This document shows positions 41,047 through 47,155 of a stretch of 64,000 bases of DNA, in pieces. Source of the stretch: Brienomyrus brachyistius (lineage: Eukaryota > Chordata > Actinopteri > Osteoglossiformes > Mormyridae); NCBI RefSeq assembly GCF_023856365.1, contig NC_064537.1, positions 1,958,001 to 2,022,000 on the forward strand, in the 5' to 3' direction. The notes under the pieces are model-generated. The model was given only the letters and a program-made list of their open reading frames with translations, had not been told where the DNA came from and made no database searches. Both the position numbers and the translations under genes were made by a program. Position 1 is the first letter of the stretch; every line of letters begins with the position of its first letter.

Positions 41047-44000
41047 GATATCCACTAACACAGTCCTAAAGGTTGACTGTCTGTTCATTACCCAGGTATA
41101 CAGGTGAATTTTCACTTTACACAACACAGATAGCGCATGGGAGAGTGTGTAGGTGTGTAGTCGATATTAATCAATGGGGGGGGGGGGGTGCTAATGCTGG
41201 AAAAGAATCTCAGACTGAAAGCCTGAACCGTCTCAGTGCCTGCTGCTCGACTGAAAGCAGATTATCTGGGAGGGTGTATTATCCACTTTCAGATGGACAC
41301 CCTTGCATGCCCCCCCCGTCCCATCACGTATGGCAAAGGTGATAGGGCCTCCTCCCCGACTGGGCTCCACAACTTCCCTGTCCTCCACCCTCTCCTTCTC
41401 CCTCCTCCCACCCTTCCTGGCAGCAGCCAATGAGCTCACAGAGAGGCGAGGGCCAGCTGGAGCACCGAGGAGAGAATAATGACTACTGATGATGGAGCCC
41501 CGCAAAGGAAAACAGCCCAGGCCTCCAAAGCACACAGGAGGTGTTACCAGTTTGGGTTCCCTGCAAAAAAATAAAAAAAGATGGATAATTGGAAAGTTTG
41601 GGATTCTGTGCAGAGTGCACAACAGAGAGCCTTTGTGCTCTGCTGGCTGTTGCCCTGGCGACGCATGGAAAGTCCCGCCCCTTACAGGAAGTGGATGGTG
41701 GGGACATGAAGCTCAGCGGCCAGCAGCAGGTACCGTGCAAACAGTAGGGTCTAGGCAGCACCGGCAAGGCGAGAGCAGGGGGAAAAGGGCAAACGTCAGG
41801 CTAAAGCTGAGGAGGCTCGATGGCAGCGGGGAAGGGGCCTTCAGTGAGCTATGAGCTCAGCTTGGGAGTAGCACGAGCGGAGAAGGGAGGGGCCCTGCTC
41901 CGGGTATGCACACATTTCCAAATATTCTGAGAAAATTCTTAAAATCCACAGGCCACATTTCTAAAGGAGGAGGAACACCACTCCCTTCGCTGCTTCTACG
42001 GGAAAAAGCCAATCACTCACCAGCTGGGTTAACGATTGCTCAGAAAACACAACCTGGAGGGCTTCTGCACCTCAGAGCCCTTAACGTCAGGAGGACTGGT
42101 CTGGGAGAACCGGCAGCGCAGGCGAGACTCAGCAGCACTGTGGCGGACGCCTTGGGATGTGACCCTGCAGGTCCTCTGGGGTCCGTTTGACCCACCAAGC
42201 GATGAGGGAAGGAAGAGAGTTGGAATCAGAGAGAGGAGACGTACAGGGTGGAGCAGAGCAAATGGGATGAGACAGGTAAAGAAGGAGTGCAGAAAGGATG
42301 GTGAAGGATGGAGAATAACAAGCATAACAAGAGGGTCACTAAAGGGTGGAGCAGAGAGGGAAGCTAAGGGCAAGGGGGCCCAGTTCACTGGAAGCCATTG
42401 GGGGCCAGTGTACTGGGAGTCACTGGGGTGACACCAGAGGTGGTGTGGAGGGAGGGAGGAAGTGATGAAAGTACTGATGAGGATAAGAGGTGGAGGCAGG
42501 CAGATTCTGAAGGGCAGTGGGAAAGTCCAACAGTTACTGCCTCAGAACCACTGGCCACTGCAAGATATAGAACTTAAACGCCTAGGAAGGCAGTGAGGAG
42601 GGGGCCCAAAAGGCCAGGCAGGGCGGGGGTTTTGCATGGAACGCAAGGCACGGCGTGGGGGGGGCAGAAGGCAAGGCTCTTCTGTGGGGTCCAGAACATG
42701 AAGCTCGGCATGGGGGGGGTGTAAGGTGAGGCTCGGGGGGGCTGCTGACATCATCGCCTGCCTCACTTGCACCTCATTTACAGGCCTGGGAGACAATCTC
42801 TTCACTCCACGATGGACTGATGTTGTAATTCAGAATCACCATGGCAACAAAACAAACGTGGGGCCAACAGCCCCCCATTCCGGCTTATAAACAAGTGTCT
42901 CTGACTTGCGGCCGTCCTGCATCCTGCCCTGGCGAGATCGCGGCTTCCTCCTCCACCTGGAAGTCGCCACGGTGACAGCTGGGCTGTGTGACACGGTGTC
43001 CTGCTCCTTACTGCTCCGGAATGGTGCTGGTGGTATATACAGCCCCCCCCCCCCCCCCCCGAAGAGAGATGGCCCCCACTGACACACCACTCCCGGGGAC
43101 TGCTGGGCTCACCATGCCAGGGTGGGGAGTCCTGCTTCCCTGTCAACGTAAAGCTCCCGAACCGGGACGGGCCCCAGGGCCACGGGGCCCCAAACCAGCA
43201 GCACCATCTCCATCACGTCTCTGGCCATCACCACTGGCGTCCCTCCTAAGTGCACCACACACAACACGGAGGGCGATGGGTGAGCAGAGCCATAACCATG
43301 ACAACCAGGCAGGCCTCATTTGTGGAATTCTGACGATCGGGTTGGATGTTTTGCCAGTGCCTGTCGTATAGGCACTTTCAGAGCAGGCGTGTGAGCTAAA
43401 GGCAGGAAACACCTTCACTTTCTCTCAGGCCTTTTACCCCCCTCCCCTCTCGTCTCTCTCCCTCTTTTTCTCTTACGCCCCCCTCCACCCCCACCCTCTG
43501 TGGTTGCGGCTGCTTATTCCCGACAGGAGGGTGGGGATGCAGTGGCCGAGAGTCCCCGGGAAAGCGGCAGGGGCGCAGAGGCTCTGTGACAGCTGCCGGA
43601 GCTCAGAGACGGGCCGCGCTGCCAGAGAGCGCACTCTATAAACAGGCTATTTTTAAGGGAGGCATCTTCCGGCTGTGAGGGCTGCCTCGCAGAACTGCAG
43701 AGGGGTTACCGTGGCGACGGGGCACAGCAAAACTACAGCGCGGCAAGCGCGTGAAGGGCCGGCTGTGCTCCGCGTTTACACCAGTGGCCTGATCACCAGC
43801 TGCCGCTGTCAGGCGTAGGCCTGGGTAACGAACTTCGCTACTTCTGCGGTACCGACCGAAATGCTGCGATCCTATCGAGGACTGAAAAAAATTAATTCTT
43901 ATATAAATTGTGATACCCAGAGTGTAAATCTCAGTGCCTGTGAGCTAATAAGCATGCAGCATACTTGTGTAAAGATCTAAAGTTGCTGGTGATCGGCTGT

Positions 44001-45799
44001 CTAAGGTAACGTTACACAAACACGTCATAGAGGTTGGAGGAAAAACATATGCCCAGAACCAAACCTGGGGGGGGCGAGGAGGGGGGATGCGCTTGTGCGT
44101 CTTATTTTTTTTGTTTGTCACAGTTCAGAAAAATGCCTAAAAAATCAAAAGTGTGGTTGTACAGGATTCCAGACTGCGACCATTTTCATGCAACTGAATT
44201 TTATAACTAAGCGCACCAGTGTGACGTGCACATATGCCCCCCATACAGCGTCTGACCGCATCGTTGAAAGTTCACGTGAAACACCCGCAGAGAGCGGGAA
44301 TTACTGTGTGCGTGTGTGTGCGTGTACGTGCGAGCGAGATCATCGAAACCTGGTCTGATCGAAGTTCCTACTGAGAAGGCGCTTACACTGATAATCTTGC
44401 TGATTGCCTGACCACAAGCACCGGCGCTAACATACTAGTTACACGGAGGTGGAGGAGAAGCACAGGGGGGGTATTTTGTACCTCGATAATAAGACTGAAT
44501 ACCTTCTTGCTTGCGTCTCCGGTGCTAGGGGAAACGAGCCGGTGCGTATCGGCAGGGTAACGTTATGTCGTGTTTTTGTTTGGTGAAAAATGAAAGATCG
44601 ATCTGCTGGTCAGAGTTATTTATGAATTATATACATGCTGCAAGTCACACAAGTAAAATATAATTAAAGCTGTGAGCTGTTATGACTGCTCCCCCAGCAA
44701 CTAACCAATAACTAACAAAACGACTTGTTCAGATAAAAGATTCGTGCTGTACTTTTTAATGCATTTTCAATGCAACTGTTTTACAACTTATTGGTATATA
44801 AAAAAAGTATTGTTCAGGAACTGGTATCGAAATCAAGGTATCGTTTTGGTACTGGTATTGAAAAATTCTGAACGATGCCCAGCCCTAATCACGAGTCTGT
44901 GTGTGAGAGTGCAAGAGGCAATGTCCCCCCCCCCCCCCACTGGTGCCAGCACTCCATGGCTCAGTGACCCACTTTTTGGGTCTGGATCAGGGAAACGTTT
45001 GACTGGGGCAACATATGACAGTGAGGCCAGGAGCTCAGGGTGGAACTGTAGAAGTCAGGTGGCCTTTATACTCAAACTGCCACAGAAGATGCGTCTTTAT
45101 AAGATCCATTTGGCAGCTGAATCATACTCATAGGCGGCTTGATGCATCATCAGAAGTCCACGGTTTCAAGGCCAGTTGGTTTGCATCTGGAATTTTGTTC
45201 ATTAAACAAGCAGCGTAATTCACAAAACGGTGGATGTTACAGACACCTCATCCTGGGTATTTAAAAAGGTCTCTAGTTGGTCCATAATAAGCAGGAATGT
45301 TTGTCCTGCCATGGATCTGGATCCTAGCCATAGTCTCCCTTTCCTGTGATAGGCTCCTGGATGGATGGATGGATGGATGGATAGATGAAGAAGTCTAATT
45401 CCCCATATGGGTATTCATCAATCTCAAGGTCCTGGATTGTAACAGGCTTGTAGCTTTTTATGATAAATACCTGGAGCCAGTACAATGAGCCAGAATCAAA
45501 TGGAGGACATAGACCCGTGTAACCATAACTCACAGAGACAGTGAGCGTGCGTGCGTGTTAATCTGTCACACACACCTGAAGGTCCTCACAGAAATCGATG
45601 GCACACAACAACAAGACTGTAGGCAGTATAACACTTTATGGATGGAAGCCTGTCTCTGGATGGTTGTGGGTTCAAATCCTGTGGCCAGCAAGGTCATCAT
45701 CTCGCCACTGGGCCCCTAACCTTAATTGCTACAGCAGTGCTGGATGCCAGCTGTCCCTGCGCACAGATTCCAAGCTTTGACCAAAAGTCAGAAATTAGC

Positions 45800-45871
<72 letters not shown>

Positions 45872-47115
45872 AACTTTATTGATCCTAAAGGAAGTTTAGG
45901 CATCCAGTAGCTCAAACACACAAATTACACATTACTAAAAGAAATGCACATTGCCAGTTTTGCACATCACAGTGTTACTGAGCCTGTGTTCCCAGCATCC
46001 TGTGCACCATGAGCGGAGGACCTACACTGAGGATGTGGCACACAAACAGATACCATCAAAGTCACAGAATTGCTTCTGGGTTAAGAATGCCTTACTGGAT
46101 ACCTGTCAACTGGACTGTCAGTCCAAACCAGTCTCCTCCGGAGCACTCTGGTATCAACAACTGTCCCGTCAAGGTAAATACACCAAAGACCTGCAATCAA
46201 TCATTTATCTTCTATTTCAGTGATTATTAATCCCTGATTTACTCTTTAACATCACTACCTGCTTTCACGTAATAAAGAGGCGGGACAACTGGCCAGACCA
46301 GGCTCCCTTCGATCAACCTCCCTGCGATTCAAGATCGTGAGTTTTCTCCAGTCCGCCACGCTAAAAGACGCTAGAAGGCCACCACGTTTGCGGCGAGAGG
46401 CTTCAGAAGAGGCCGGGCACAGATCGCGGTCCCTCTTCCCCATTATCTCTCGTCACGTTATCATCTAACGCTCCGTCTGCGCTGAAACAATCCTACCGTA
46501 TGATCAAGGAAGTAAAAACTCAGCTGTCGGAAAAATTGCGTCCTTTATAATTTTATCTGCAAGGATTTAGTTATGATGAGCTGGCGTTTCTGAATAAAAA
46601 AAATCACCCTGTGATTGTGGCGTTTTTACTCACAGACACATTAAATCTATTTAATAGCAATTAAGAGTTAAGCCTGTGGTCACGTCAAGTACCAATGGAC
46701 GGGTATGAACAATGATACACTAAGGGATAGGTCTTAGTAATCTTTGTTATTGTGCGATTTTTGATAATAATAAAAAAACGTTCTTAAAGAAAAAAGCCAA
46801 CTCAAACCCAGACTAAATGAAGGCATCAAAAGGACCAAGTTATGTTTGTCAAAAGTAGATGAAGATCGGCTTATTGCAAAGAAACGGCCCCGGCTCCTCT
46901 TTCTCACGCTTTGGGGAGAGATTTAAACAGGACGGCATCAAATACAAAAGTGGGACTTAAAGACTGTTTTATAATAATAATAAAAAAATCATTATGGAAA
47001 TAAATTCTATTCACTGTATCGATGTGCGTAATTATTACTATTTGTTCTATTGTCTACATAATCTATAAATAAGTAAAACAGCGATTTATTCTTCTAATTT
47101 CTATTATTGATCATC

Positions 47116-47155
<40 letters not shown>

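Noticed and set aside
43817..44887. 8-bp hAT-type target-site duplication at the putative transposon
   Set aside because: Flanks GTCAGGCG and ATCACGAG do not match, so a hAT assignment is not supported.
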